Notes: generated by a model not told the origin, from the letters alone. 64,000 nt of DNA from Kutzneria chonburiensis (GCF_028622115.1 NZ_CP097263.1:10179501-10243500), one strand, 5' to 3'. Shown: positions 36,104 through 44,869, counted from the stretch's first letter. Made by a program: numbers and translations.

Positions 36104-37204
36104 TCAGCGGCAGAAGCGCAGGGCCGCAGCGGTGAGCGTCTCGGCGCAGCGGATCGTGTCCGAGATGCTGACCCACTCGACGGCGGCATGGGCGCCGTCG
36201 CCGGCCGGTCCGAAAAGGACGGTCGGGATGCCGGCGGCCGAGATGAACGCGGAGTCGGCCCAGTAGCTGACGCCGGCGATCTCGGCCCCGCTGACCTCGG
36301 CCAGCACGGCGACGATGGCGCTGTCGTCGGCGGTCTCGAACGGCTCCCGCGACATGGTGGTGCGGGAATCCGCCACCAGGGAAGAGTCTTCGGCCTGGCA
36401 GGCGGCCAGCAGCTCGGCGACACCGCGTTCGACGTCGGCCACGGACTCGCCGGGCAGGGTCCGCCGCTCGATGGTGAGCACGCAGCGGTCGGGCACGGTG
36501 GATTCCTCACGGCCGCCGGTGATCAGCGAAGCGTGCAGGGTGCCGGGGCCGAGCCGGGGATGCTGACGGCCACGCAGCGCGTCGTTGAGCCGGTCGAGGG
36601 CGACCAGCACGGGGCCGGTGCGCATGATCGCGTCCACGCCGAGGTGCGGTCGGGAACCGTGCGCGGCCTGGCCGACGACCTCGATCTCCGTCCAGACGAA
36701 ACCCTTGTGCGCCACGGCAACAGTCGACTCCGTCGGCTCGCACACGATCGCAGCGTCGGCGCTGAGCGCGGTGAGTACCTCCTGTACGCCGAGGCTGGCG
36801 TACTCCTCGTCGGCCACGCAGGCGACGACGACCTCGCCGGCCAACGTGTCCACATTGGCGTCACGACAGGCGACCAAGGCGGCGGCCAGCCCGGCCTTCA
36901 TGTCGTACGCGCCGCGGCCGTAGAGGCGATCGCCGTCTACATAGGACTCTTTGGAGTCGCCGAAGCCAACGGTGTCCAGGTGGCCGCATAACATCAGCCG
37001 CTTGCCGGGGCCGCCACGCGTCGTCCGGACGATCACGCTCGGCCGGCCGGGAGTGCCCTCCAATATCTCGACGTCCAAGCCCGCGTCGAGGGCCCATGCG
37101 GCGACGAAGTCGGCGATCTCCCGCTCGCCGGCCGCGCCCGGCACCAGCGACGGGTTGACGGAGTCGATGTCCACCAACCGCTTCAGCAACTCGTCGACGG
37201 TCAC
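36104..37204 (-). CDS. M20-family peptidase/deacylase (ArgE/DapE-like)
   Basis: 366 residues. MLCGHLDTVGFGD and GRGAYDMKAGLAAAL supply the first metal ligands, ACVADEEYASLG the catalytic Glu pair, and IVCEPTESTVAVAHKG a further ligand. GQAAHGSRPHLGVDAI starts the dimerisation domain. Enzymes of this kind hydrolyse N-acyl or peptide bonds of amino acids. Its GTG overlaps the stop of the ammonia-lyase gene by four bases, suggesting that it frees the amino acid that the lyase then degrades. Confidence 0.88.
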   Translation of the reverse strand: MTVDELLKRLVDIDSVNPSLVPGAAGEREIADFVAAWALDAGLDVEILEGTPGRPSVIVRTTRGGPGKRLMLCGHLDTVGFGDSKESYVDGDRLYGRGAYDMKAGLAAALVACRDANVDTLAGEVVVACVADEEYASLGVQEVLTALSADAAIVCEPTESTVAVAHKGFVWTEIEVVGQAAHGSRPHLGVDAIMRTGPVLVALDRLNDALRGRQHPRLGPGTLHASLITGGREESTVPDRCVLTIERRTLPGESVADVERGVAELLAACQAEDSSLVADSRTTMSREPFETADDSAIVAVLAEVSGAEIAGVSYWADSAFISAAGIPTVLFGPAGDGAHAAVEWVSISDTIRCAETLTAAALRFCR

Positions 37205-38220
37205 GCGTGGCGTCCTTCCGTGCTGATCAAGACGATGATGCCGTCGGACGGGATGTCCAGGACGGGTCGGACGGCGCGGACACCGGCCAACGTGGCCGCG
37301 CCGCACGGGCCGGCGTTCACGCCGAGAGTAGCCAGGTCGGCAACCGCCTGCTCGGTGTCCTCGTCGGTCACCGCGACGGCGGCGTCGAGACCGGCGAGCA
37401 GGTCGGGAAATGCTGTGCTGGATGGAGTTCCGCAGTTCAGTCCGGCCATCACGGTGGCCGAGGTGTCGATCGACACCAGCTCGCCGGCGTCCAAACTGGA
37501 CAGTACGCAGGCCGCCCTGGTCGGCTCGACGCCGAGCAGCGACACGTCGCCGGGAGTGCTGCGATAGTGCCGAACCGCCGCCTGGGCCAGGGATCCGACG
37601 CCCATCGGCACCGCGACCAGCGCGGGCGAGACGTCGATCTCCCGGAACAGCGTGGAATACCCGTCGACGATGGCCGCCGGGATGTCCTCGTAGCCGTCCC
37701 ATGCCGTGTCCTGCACCAGAATTCCGTCGGCCGCCGCGGCAATGCGACAGGCCTCGTCGTACGAAGCCTCGACGCGCACGACTTCAGCGCCCTCGCCCGT
37801 GATCGCGTCCACGGCGGGCTGCCCGACGGCCGCCGGCACGAACACCATGGCGGAAATCCCCAGCAGGCGGGCGAAATGCGCCACCGCCCGGCCGTGGTTG
37901 CCGTCGGTCGCGGTGGTCAGCCGGATCGTGCGGCCGGCGACGTACGCGCGCAGCCCGTCGAGGGTGTCAGGCCCGTCGGGCCCGACCAAGGCGTGCCGGA
38001 TGCCCCAGGCCGCACCCAGCACCTTGAACGCCGGCAGCCCCAGCCGCGCGGACTCGTCCTTCACCAGCACCTGGGCCACGCCCAGCTCGGCCGCCAGCTT
38101 CGGCACGTCGATCAGCGGCGTCGGCGCGTAGCCCGGCAGGCCCTGGTGGAAGGCCCACGGGCTCGTCGTCGGCGCCGGGCAGCGCCACCGGCGGGCTTCC
38201 GGTCGTCGGTAGACGGTCAT
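37201..38220 (-). CDS. diaminopropionate ammonia-lyase-like PLP enzyme
   Basis: 339 residues of PLP fold type II. ESARLGLPAFKVLGAAWG carries the PLP Lys, TATDGNHGRAVAHFAR the Asn-Gly-His cofactor loop, VPMGVGSLAQA the phosphate cradle, and MAGLNCGTPSSTAFP the distal motif. These are the marks of 2,3-diaminopropionate ammonia-lyase, which makes pyruvate and ammonia. Threonine dehydratase-like use is the alternative. ATG 38220 is used. It is transcribed divergently from a LysR regulator, probably its activator. Confidence 0.85.
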   Translation of the reverse strand: MTVYRRPEARRWRCPAPTTSPWAFHQGLPGYAPTPLIDVPKLAAELGVAQVLVKDESARLGLPAFKVLGAAWGIRHALVGPDGPDTLDGLRAYVAGRTIRLTTATDGNHGRAVAHFARLLGISAMVFVPAAVGQPAVDAITGEGAEVVRVEASYDEACRIAAAADGILVQDTAWDGYEDIPAAIVDGYSTLFREIDVSPALVAVPMGVGSLAQAAVRHYRSTPGDVSLLGVEPTRAACVLSSLDAGELVSIDTSATVMAGLNCGTPSSTAFPDLLAGLDAAVAVTDEDTEQAVADLATLGVNAGPCGAATLAGVRAVRPVLDIPSDGIIVLISTEGRHA

Positions 38221-38303
38221 AGGACCAGTCTGCGGGCCGTGACCGTGAAGGAAAAGAGCACATTTTTGGCGATGACAGTCCATATTCTCTTACCATTGGT
38301 GGC

Positions 38304-39191
38304 ATGCTCGACTTGCACCGGCTGCGTCTGCTCAAGGAGCTGCACACCCGCGGCACCCTCGCCGCTGTCGCGGCCGCGCTCGGTTACAGCAGCTCAGCGG
38401 TGTCGCAGCAGCTCGCGCTGCTGGAGAAGGAGGCCGGTGCGCCGTTGCTGGAACGGGTCGGCCGCGGCGTGCGGCTCACCCCGCAGGCGCTGATCCTGGT
38501 CGGCCACGCCGAGGCCGTGCTCGACCGGCTGGAGCAGGCCGAGGCCGAGATCGAGGCGTCCTTGACCGCCCCGACCGGCGTCGTTCGACTGGCCGCGTTC
38601 CAGACCGCGATGCTCTCGCTGATGCCACCACTGTTGGAGTTGCTTGCGCGGGACGCACCGAAACTGAGACTTGATGCCGTCCAGCTGGAGCCCGACCGGG
38701 CGCTGTCGCTGCTGACCGCCGGCGGCTGCGACCTGGTGCTGGCCGAGGAGTACCCCGGCTACCCGCTGCCTCGGCTGCCCGGGTTCGATCGCCTGGACCT
38801 CGGCCCCGACGCCATGCGTCTGGCCGTGCCGCCGTCGTTGACCGGCCGCGGCCTGGCCCAGCTGGCCGACCAGCGCTGGATCCTCGAACCGGCCGACACC
38901 GAGAGCGGCCGCTGGGCCCGGGCGCTGTGCCGCTCGGCCGGTTTCGAGCCGGACGTGGCCTTCGACTCCACGGACATCGTCACGCACATCCGCCTGGTCG
39001 AGACCGGCAACGCCGTGGCGATCCTGCCCGACCTGGTCTGGGCCGACGGCCCGCCGCCGGGGGACGAGCTGGGCCACCGCCGGATCTACACGTGCGCACG
39101 GGAGGGCACCCGCCAGCGGCCGGGAATCGTGGCGGTGCGGGCCGGTCTGCGCCGGGTCTACTCGAACCGGGTCGGGTCGCCGGCGCCGTAG
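38304..39191 (+). CDS. LysR-family transcriptional regulator
   Basis: 295 residues. The N-terminal HTH is LHRLRLLKELHTRGTLAAVAAALGYSSSAVSQQLALLE; the C-terminal LysR_substrate domain starts VVRLAAFQTAMLSLM. Divergence from the ammonia-lyase/M20 pair is the classical LysR arrangement. The 83-base gap has an AT-rich stretch (CATATTCTCTTACCATTGGT) with the short palindrome ACCATTGGT. The 3' end overlaps the convergent Sua5-type gene by 34 bases. Confidence 0.9.
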   Translation: MLDLHRLRLLKELHTRGTLAAVAAALGYSSSAVSQQLALLEKEAGAPLLERVGRGVRLTPQALILVGHAEAVLDRLEQAEAEIEASLTAPTGVVRLAAFQTAMLSLMPPLLELLARDAPKLRLDAVQLEPDRALSLLTAGGCDLVLAEEYPGYPLPRLPGFDRLDLGPDAMRLAVPPSLTGRGLAQLADQRWILEPADTESGRWARALCRSAGFEPDVAFDSTDIVTHIRLVETGNAVAILPDLVWADGPPPGDELGHRRIYTCAREGTRQRPGIVAVRAGLRRVYSNRVGSPAP

Positions 39192-39778
39192 CGGACGATC
39201 TCCGGCGTGCCGTCCGAGAAGTCGATCACGGTGGTGGGCTCGGTGCCGCAGTCGCCGGAGTCGATCACCGCGTCCACGGTGTGGTCGAGCAGCTCCTTGA
39301 TCTCCCAGCCCTGGGTCAGCGGCTCCTCCTGGTCGGGCAGCAGCAGCGTGCTGGACACCAGCGGCTCGCCCAGCTCGGCCAGCAGGGTCTGGGTGACCAC
39401 GTGCTCGGGGATGCGCACGCCGACCGTCTTCTTCTTCGGGTGCATCAGCCGGCGCGGCACCTCCTTGGTCGCCGGCAGGATGAACGTGTAGCTGCCCGGC
39501 GTGCTGGCCTTGATCGCCCGGAACACCGCGTTGTCCACGATCACCAGCTGCCCGAGCTGCGCGAAGTCGCGGCAGACCAGCGTGAAGTGGTGCCGGTCGT
39601 CGAGGTGGCGGATGGACCGGATGCGGTCGAGGCCCTCGCGGTTGCCGAGCTGGCAGCCGAGCGCGAAGCACGAGTCCGTCGGGTAGGCGATCAGCCCGTC
39701 CTCGCGCAGAATGTCGATCACCTGGCCGATGGACCGCTTCTGCGGATTCGCCGGATGCACGTCGAAGTACCTGGCCAT
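39158..39778 (-). CDS. Sua5/YciO/YrdC-family protein (threonylcarbamoyl-AMP synthase type)
   Basis: 206 residues, a single YrdC domain without the extra Sua5 domain. LIAYPTDSCFALGCQLG binds substrate, KKKTVGVRIPEHV and SSTLLLP are core motifs, and TVIDFSDGTPEIVRYGAG ends it. Members make threonylcarbamoyl-AMP for tRNA t6A or are YciO-type paralogues of less clear role. The length and KRS start lean to the YciO side. It lies 10 bases after the P450 gene. Confidence 0.85.
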   Translation of the reverse strand: MARYFDVHPANPQKRSIGQVIDILREDGLIAYPTDSCFALGCQLGNREGLDRIRSIRHLDDRHHFTLVCRDFAQLGQLVIVDNAVFRAIKASTPGSYTFILPATKEVPRRLMHPKKKTVGVRIPEHVVTQTLLAELGEPLVSSTLLLPDQEEPLTQGWEIKELLDHTVDAVIDSGDCGTEPTTVIDFSDGTPEIVRYGAGDPTRFE

Positions 39779-39788
39779 GGCGACGATC

Positions 39789-40832
39789 CTAGGTGGGCAC
39801 CGCCGAGTCGCGCTCAGCGGACCACACCAGGCGCAGCGCGAGCACGTCCGTCCCGACCGGACTGCGCCGCGTGACCAGGTCTTCCACGGTCCAGGGGCCG
39901 GGAAACCGGGCCAGCATGGCGGTCAGCGCGACGGTGACCTGGCGGCGGGCGAGGTGCGCGCCGAGGCAGAAGTGGATGCCGTGGCCGAAGGACAGGTGCG
40001 GGTTGGGGGAGCGGGCGGTGTCGAACCCATCAGGGTCCGGGAACACGGCCGGGTCGCGGTTGGCGGCGGCCATGGAGACGACGATCCGTTGGCCCTTCTC
40101 GAAAGTCTCGCCGCCGAGCATGCCGGCGCGTGTGCTGAACCGGTCGGTTCCGCCGGCTGGAGGCATTAGCCTGAGCACTTCCTCGATCGTGGACGATACG
40201 AGCGCCGGATCCTGGCGCAGCGCGGCCAGTGCTGATCGGTTCTCGGCCAGGCACAGCACCATGTTGACCAGCAGTGTCTTCGTCGTCTCGTGGCCGTTGA
40301 TCAGCAGCAGCCCCGCGAGGTTGACGATCTCGTCGGTGGTGAGACCGCTTTCCCGCAGCCCGGCGACGATGCCGTCGGTCGCCGGCACGGTGCGCAGGTA
40401 CTCGCGCAGCTCCGTGACGGCTTGCTCGAAGGCCGGCCGGGCCTCGGGCTGGCCGAAGAACGTGGTGATCGCGTCGGTCCAGCGCACGAAATCGGCTTCG
40501 TCGGCCACACCGAGCAGTGCGGCCAAGGTGGCGAGCGGCAGCGGATGGGCGAACTCGGTGATGAAGTCCGACGCCGGCGTCAGCCGGTCCAGCAGGCCGG
40601 CGGCGCGGGCCTCGATGGCCGGGGTCAGGGCGTCGACCGTTCTTGGCGTGAAGGCGCGGCTGACCATGCGCCGCAGCTCGTGGTGCCGGGGCGGGTCCAT
40701 GGCCGACATGCTGTGCAGCACCGGGTTGTCACGGTGCGGTATTTCGCTTGCGCTGTAACGGATCTCGTCGGACGAGAACAGATCGTGGGTAGTGAGCACC
40801 TCGTCGACGAGGGCGTGGCTTCGGACGAACAT
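39789..40832 (-). CDS. cytochrome P450, N-terminally short
   Basis: 347 residues. The I-helix LLLINGHETTKTL, the ExxR in EEVLRLMPPAG, and the haem loop FGHGIHFCLGAHLARR with its Cys are intact. The protein opens at VDEVLTTHDLFSS, the B-helix region, so about 45-50 residues usual for a ~400-residue bacterial P450 are absent. A TGA lies two codons before the ATG and the AraC gene ends 20 bases upstream, so there is no room for them. It may be a truncated or altered enzyme. It shares a strand with a glycosyltransferase and two regulators. Confidence 0.85.
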   Translation of the reverse strand: MFVRSHALVDEVLTTHDLFSSDEIRYSASEIPHRDNPVLHSMSAMDPPRHHELRRMVSRAFTPRTVDALTPAIEARAAGLLDRLTPASDFITEFAHPLPLATLAALLGVADEADFVRWTDAITTFFGQPEARPAFEQAVTELREYLRTVPATDGIVAGLRESGLTTDEIVNLAGLLLINGHETTKTLLVNMVLCLAENRSALAALRQDPALVSSTIEEVLRLMPPAGGTDRFSTRAGMLGGETFEKGQRIVVSMAAANRDPAVFPDPDGFDTARSPNPHLSFGHGIHFCLGAHLARRQVTVALTAMLARFPGPWTVEDLVTRRSPVGTDVLALRLVWSAERDSAVPT

Positions 40833-40852
40833 GGTTCAGCAGTCTGGCCGGT

Positions 40853-41503
40853 TCAGGCCGATCGGGATTGGAGAAAACGGCCATGCAGCGCGGCCGGTGA
40901 CTGACCCGTGGCGGCCCGGAACTCGGCGATCAGGTGTGGCTGGTCGTAGAAGCCGCACTGCTGCGCGATGTCCGCCCATGGCGGCTTCGCGTTGGCCGCG
41001 GCCAGGGTCAGCGCGGCGTGCAGGCGAACGACCCGCCCGTATGCCTTGGGACGCAGGCCAACGGCGACCGAGAACCGCCGTCGTAGCTGCCGCTCCGACA
41101 GACCAACTGCCGCGGCGAGATCATCAATTCGCGCCGCCGGGTCGTCATGCAGGATGTCGACGGCCCGCTGAACGGCAAAGTCGTTGTCACGTAGGGAGAA
41201 CCGACTGAGGAAGTCGAACGCCGACTTCGTGCGGGACTGTGCGGACCCGGGGTCGATCTGGCCGAAAGGCATGCCGCCCAACGGAACTTCATCGGCGGCC
41301 AGCCCGAGCGACCGGCAAGCTCCAGGCCGGAGACGCAGTCCGACCAGACCGCCCGGCGGCAGCGGTCCCGACCGGACGCTGACTTCGGGGCCGGCGAGCC
41401 ACAGTGATCCGTCGGCGAACACCAGCAGGTCGACCGCCGGGTACGGCAGTGGCAGGGGTGCTGAATCGATCCAGCACCCCGCTACCAGAGCGTTCCCCGA
41501 CAC
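40853..41503 (-). CDS. AraC-family transcriptional regulator
   Basis: 216 residues. A short N-terminal domain (PLPYPAVDLLVFADGSLWLAGP) of the DUF6597 type is followed by the double HTH: IDDLAAAVGLSERQLRRRFSV and WADIAQQCGFYDQPHLIAEFR. GTG 41503 lies four bases after the TetR stop, so both regulators are probably co-transcribed with the glycosyltransferase and P450. Confidence 0.88.
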   Translation of the reverse strand: MSGNALVAGCWIDSAPLPLPYPAVDLLVFADGSLWLAGPEVSVRSGPLPPGGLVGLRLRPGACRSLGLAADEVPLGGMPFGQIDPGSAQSRTKSAFDFLSRFSLRDNDFAVQRAVDILHDDPAARIDDLAAAVGLSERQLRRRFSVAVGLRPKAYGRVVRLHAALTLAAANAKPPWADIAQQCGFYDQPHLIAEFRAATGQSPAALHGRFLQSRSA

Positions 41504-41507
41504 ACGG

Positions 41508-42113
41508 TCAGCCTAGGGCGGCCAGTGCCTGCCGTGCGAGCCAGTTTTCGGCGTCGTCCCAGGTCCAGCCGTTGTCCCTGACCAGCGAGCGCCAGGCGTG
41601 AAAGCCGAAGTAGAACCACAGCAGGTCGGCCGTGCCCCCGACGTCCTCGACAAATCCCTTGCCCCGCAGCACCTTCGCCGTGTCCAGCAGCCGCTCCCGG
41701 TATTCCCCGGTGGCCAGCGCCCACAGCTGCGCCGCGTTCTCGTGCACCGGCATCGCGGCGAAGATGATGTCCACCGCCTGGGCCTGCGACTCGTTGCCCA
41801 GTCGCGTGCCGCGGGCCAGCAGGCCCAGCGCCGCCGGCAGGTCTTCGGCGAGCCGGATCGCCTCCACCGTCGCGTCGCCCCCCGAGTCCTTGATCGCCTC
41901 GGACAGCACCTCGTCGAGGATGTCGGACTTGCTGCCCGCGCTCGAGTACACCGTCTGCTGCGCGACGCCGGCCGCGCGGGCGATGTCGGCCACCGTGACG
42001 CGGGCGTATCCGTTGGTGGCGAACAACTCCGCCGCCGCGCGCAGGATGTCCCGCCGGGTCTCGGCGGCGTCCTGCTCGCGACGCGGGGAGTGGTAGCGGC
42101 GGCCGGTCGTCAC
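41508..42113 (-). CDS. TetR-family transcriptional regulator
   Basis: 201 residues. The HTH is ILRAAAELFATNGYARVTVADIARAAGVAQQTVYSSAGSKSDIL. The ligand domain includes GTRLGNESQAQAVDIIFAAM. GTG 42113 overlaps the glycosyltransferase TGA by four bases. The inverted repeat at 43226-43252, upstream of the glycosyltransferase, is its likely operator, which would make this a drug- or metabolite-responsive glycosylation switch. Confidence 0.9.
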   Translation of the reverse strand: MTTGRRYHSPRREQDAAETRRDILRAAAELFATNGYARVTVADIARAAGVAQQTVYSSAGSKSDILDEVLSEAIKDSGGDATVEAIRLAEDLPAALGLLARGTRLGNESQAQAVDIIFAAMPVHENAAQLWALATGEYRERLLDTAKVLRGKGFVEDVGGTADLLWFYFGFHAWRSLVRDNGWTWDDAENWLARQALAALG

Positions 42114-43225
42114 CGGGCGGCCGACCTCAGTTCCGCGGCGACCTCGGCGGGCGTGGGCATGGCGGCGATCTCCTTCGCGAGCGAGGCCGCGGCTTCGCGG
42201 TAGCGGAACTCGCCCACCACTGTACGGACCGCGTCCGCGACCTTGGCCGGCGTCCCCTCCGGCACCGTGACACCAGCCCCGGACGCCGCGATTTGCGCGG
42301 CGTTGAAGGAGTTGTCCGCGCCGGCCGGCACCACGACCATCGGGATCCCGCGTGACAGCGTGCCCAGCATCGTGCCGGCGCCGCCGTGCGTGAGCACCAC
42401 GTCGACACCTTTCAGCAGCGCGTCCAGCGCCGTGAATCCCACGAAGTGCACCCGGCTCGGGTCCACGTCGTACTGTGACGGATCCGTGGCCAGGCCCAGC
42501 GTCGCGACGATGTCGACGTCCAATGTGGACAGCTCTTGGAGCAGTGGCGTCAGTGTTTCCGGTTGGTTGAACCACGTTCCGAACGTCACCAGCACGCGGG
42601 GGCGCGACGAGGTGTTCGCCGGCACCTCCGTGCCGCCGCCGCGGTGCGCCTCCGGGCGCAGTGCCCGCCAGCCCTCCGGGTGCGGCCAGCCTTCGGCCTG
42701 CAGCGACGGTGGGCAGGGGTCGAGGAACCAGGTGTCCTTGGGGTTGGCCAGGTTTCGCGCCGCGTGGGCCGCTTTCGCCTGGTTGTCCAGCGCGTCGAGC
42801 AGGAACTGCGGGACCGCCGGGCCGAGCGCCATCGTCGCCATCGGCACGTTCCGGTCCGCCGCCACCAGTGGGCCCAGGTAGTCGAAGCGTTCGCGGACCA
42901 CCAGGTCCGGCCGGAACGCCGCGCCCGCCGCCAGCGCCGCTTCCGCGCCCAGCTCGATCCGGACGTCCACGAAGAACGCCGCGATCCCTTGCGGCGTCGG
43001 GTTCGTGAACGGGTTGACCCCCGTGCGCTTGATCGTCTCCGCACCCAGCACGTCCGGCATCGGTCCCGCCGCGTGCAGCGGGATGCCCTCTTCCTTCAGC
43101 ACCCCCGCCACGCCTTCACCCGTCATGAACGCCACTTCGTCGCCTTGCGCCTTCAGGGCGCGGGCCAGCGGCAGCAGCGGCAGCAGGTGGCCGTGCTGAG
43201 GAATGCTCGACAGCAGAACTCGCAT
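42110..43225 (-). CDS. GT1-family (MGT/UGT-like) glycosyltransferase
   Basis: 371 residues, GT-B fold. The N-terminal start MRVLLSSIPQHGHLLPLLPLA is that of MGT-type enzymes that glycosylate macrolides and other small molecules. The C-terminal donor site reads VLVTFGTWFNQ, and VVLTHGGAGTMLGTLSRGIP is the nucleotide-sugar motif, followed by VVPAGADNSFNAAQI. It could inactivate an antibiotic or tailor a metabolite together with the P450. ATG 43225 is preferred to 43243, which would lie inside the inverted repeat. Confidence 0.88.
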   Translation of the reverse strand: MRVLLSSIPQHGHLLPLLPLARALKAQGDEVAFMTGEGVAGVLKEEGIPLHAAGPMPDVLGAETIKRTGVNPFTNPTPQGIAAFFVDVRIELGAEAALAAGAAFRPDLVVRERFDYLGPLVAADRNVPMATMALGPAVPQFLLDALDNQAKAAHAARNLANPKDTWFLDPCPPSLQAEGWPHPEGWRALRPEAHRGGGTEVPANTSSRPRVLVTFGTWFNQPETLTPLLQELSTLDVDIVATLGLATDPSQYDVDPSRVHFVGFTALDALLKGVDVVLTHGGAGTMLGTLSRGIPMVVVPAGADNSFNAAQIAASGAGVTVPEGTPAKVADAVRTVVGEFRYREAAASLAKEIAAMPTPAEVAAELRSAAR

Positions 43226-43252
43226 ATTCGTTAGATTACACATCTGATGAAT
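43226..43252. promoter_or_regulatory. inverted repeat abutting glycosyltransferase start
   Basis: Arms ATTCGTTAGAT (43226-43236) and ATCTGATGAAT (43242-43252) match at 9 of 11 positions around a five-base centre, directly against the ATG at 43225. A TetR dimer bound here would block initiation of a leaderless message. Confidence 0.55.
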
Positions 43253-43299
43253 AGATGGCCCGCTTGGTGACCGTCGCGCTCCATCTCCTGCCCGATCGG

Positions 43300-43479
43300 T
43301 CAGCCGTCGACGTAGAGGAACGTGAACCCCTTGCGCCGCTCGGGCGTCGTGTCTGGGTCCTGTGCCCGCGCCGCGCGCTTGACGCCTTCCGCTTGTCCAT
43401 GGGGTTCCCTAGGTCTTCGTCCCCCGGCGATCTTCGCGGCTTCACCGGGTGCCTGGTCGTCGTGGCTGGGACAGGCCAC
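43300..43479 (-). CDS. possible small basic protein after the XRE gene
   Basis: GTG 43479 follows the XRE stop codon directly and opens a 59-residue frame ending RKGFTFLYVDG, with charged, protein-like composition in its second half. A second reading uses ATG near 43410 (MDKRKASS) in another frame. XRE-DUF5753 genes are often followed by small DUF397 proteins, but no DUF397 motif is visible here. Uncertain. Confidence 0.35.
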   Translation of the reverse strand: MACPSHDDQAPGEAAKIAGGRRPREPHGQAEGVKRAARAQDPDTTPERRKGFTFLYVDG

Positions 43480-44334
43480 TCAGTTGCGGTCGGCCTGGCG
43501 ACGTTCCGTCAGCCTGGTCAAGATCCGCCGAGCCGCGTCGCCGGTCACTGCGACCGAGCGCATCGCGTCGGCCATCTTCACGTAGAGCGCGACGTCGTCC
43601 GGCTCGGTGCGCGTGAGCTCCGTGTCGACGACCTCAACCAGCACCTGGCCGTCGATGATCCAGAACGCGTTCGTCGGCACCACCGGCAGCCTGGTGCCGA
43701 GCGGGATGATCCCCAGCGTCACCGACGGCAACCCGAGTACCGCCAACAGTCGGTCCACCTGGGCGGCCATCACCTCCGGCGGGCAGACCGGGTACAGCAA
43801 CGCCGCCTCAGTCATCACCAACTCGATCGCCTTCGATCGGTCGTACAGGATCCGCTGGCGTTCCATCCGGGCCTGGACCGACTCGTCCACGTCGGGCGGC
43901 GAGTCGAAGAACGCGGCGTTCGTCGCGAACACGTGCGCCGCGTACTCGGCCGTCTGTACCAAGCCCGGCACCACCATGAGTTCGAACGCCCGGATGTGTG
44001 CCGCTGCTGCTTCGATCGATGCCGCGTGGTCCTGCCGCGGTTTGTTCCCGGCGCGCAACTGCCGCTTCCAGCTGGCAGCAGCCAACCGCAACTCCAGCAA
44101 CTCGCCCCGCAGTTCCGCCGCCATCGGCTCGGGTGCGTTGACCGCGCCGAGCCACGCAGTCAGGTCCGAGTCGGTGGCTGGTTGAGCGCCGGTCTCGAGG
44201 CGCGACACGCGCCACTGCGGCCACGCCAGATGCGCGGCGAACGCCGTCCCGGTGAGGAAACCGGCGTGCTCACGGAGCTGGCGGAGGCGTTCGCCGAACC
44301 GCGCCCGCTTCTTGTCCAGGTCGCTGCTGCTCAC
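43480..44334 (-). CDS. XRE-family regulator with DUF5753 domain (WhiJ-like)
   Basis: 284 residues. The HTH is RFGERLRQLREHAGFLTGTAFAAHLAWPQWRVSRLETG. The DUF5753 domain begins HIRAFELMVVPGLVQTAEYAAHV and holds RMERQRILYD. These are WhiJ-type regulators of development and antibiotic production in actinomycetes. GTG 44334 is fixed by GAGGAG three bases upstream, inside the 3' end of the DUF6879 gene. It is the probable ligand of the inverted repeats upstream of this operon. Confidence 0.88.
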   Translation of the reverse strand: MSSSDLDKKRARFGERLRQLREHAGFLTGTAFAAHLAWPQWRVSRLETGAQPATDSDLTAWLGAVNAPEPMAAELRGELLELRLAAASWKRQLRAGNKPRQDHAASIEAAAAHIRAFELMVVPGLVQTAEYAAHVFATNAAFFDSPPDVDESVQARMERQRILYDRSKAIELVMTEAALLYPVCPPEVMAAQVDRLLAVLGLPSVTLGIIPLGTRLPVVPTNAFWIIDGQVLVEVVDTELTRTEPDDVALYVKMADAMRSVAVTGDAARRILTRLTERRQADRN

Positions 44335-44869
44335 GTGCTCCTCGGGCTGGATGCATCTCGCGGTACTGCCAGTACGGCACCGCGTGCGTCCACGCGATGT
44401 CCCGCCAGGCCTGGTGCTGGGCAACCGTACCCGGATCGGTGATCATCTCGCCGCCGACGAACCCGGACGCGTCGAAATGCATCTGGACGAGCTGGGTGTT
44501 GTCGAACAGCCAGAAGTCATGGTCCGGCAGCCCCAGCGCCGCGGCCTGGTCCGCGGTGACGATCCGGATGTCCTCGCCGGCCTCGACGTTGGCCGGTGTG
44601 ACGTTCTCCTGCCAGCGCAGGTATTCCGTCGGCGGTTCCGGGTAGAGCCGGACCCGCTGGAACAGGCGGCCGTCGGCGGTCGCGGCGCGGATGTCGTCCA
44701 GCCAGTCCGCCATCCACGCAAGATCGTCTGGTTTGCCGCGTCGCCACATCTCCAGCGGTTCTAGCTCGTACGGCTCGTGGTAGCTGGCCTGGGCCTCCCA
44801 CCGCCACGCCGTGTGCTGGAACGTGGCGAACAGACGCTCGAACTCCGCGCCGGTGATCAGGTTCGTCAC
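44270..44869 (-). CDS. DUF6879-family protein
   Basis: 199 residues. FERLFATFQHTAWRWEAQASY, LYPEPPTEYLRW, DHDFWLFDNTQLVQMHFD and RDIAWTHAVPYWQYRE match the actinomycete DUF6879 pattern, a partner commonly encoded beside XRE-DUF5753 regulators. The last ~25 residues are atypical and overlap the next gene by 65 bases. A one-base shift near 44355 would instead end it in a GTGA overlap with that gene, so a further base-call error is possible. Confidence 0.8.
   Translation of the reverse strand: MTNLITGAEFERLFATFQHTAWRWEAQASYHEPYELEPLEMWRRGKPDDLAWMADWLDDIRAATADGRLFQRVRLYPEPPTEYLRWQENVTPANVEAGEDIRIVTADQAAALGLPDHDFWLFDNTQLVQMHFDASGFVGGEMITDPGTVAQHQAWRDIAWTHAVPYWQYREMHPARGAREQQRPGQEAGAVRRTPPPAP

Noticed and set aside
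43236-43445. A 69-codon minus-strand frame ending near the glycosyltransferase promoter
   Set aside because: Arg/Ser-rich shadow-like sequence that runs into the inverted repeat at 43226-43252; the frame starting at 43479 looks more protein-like.
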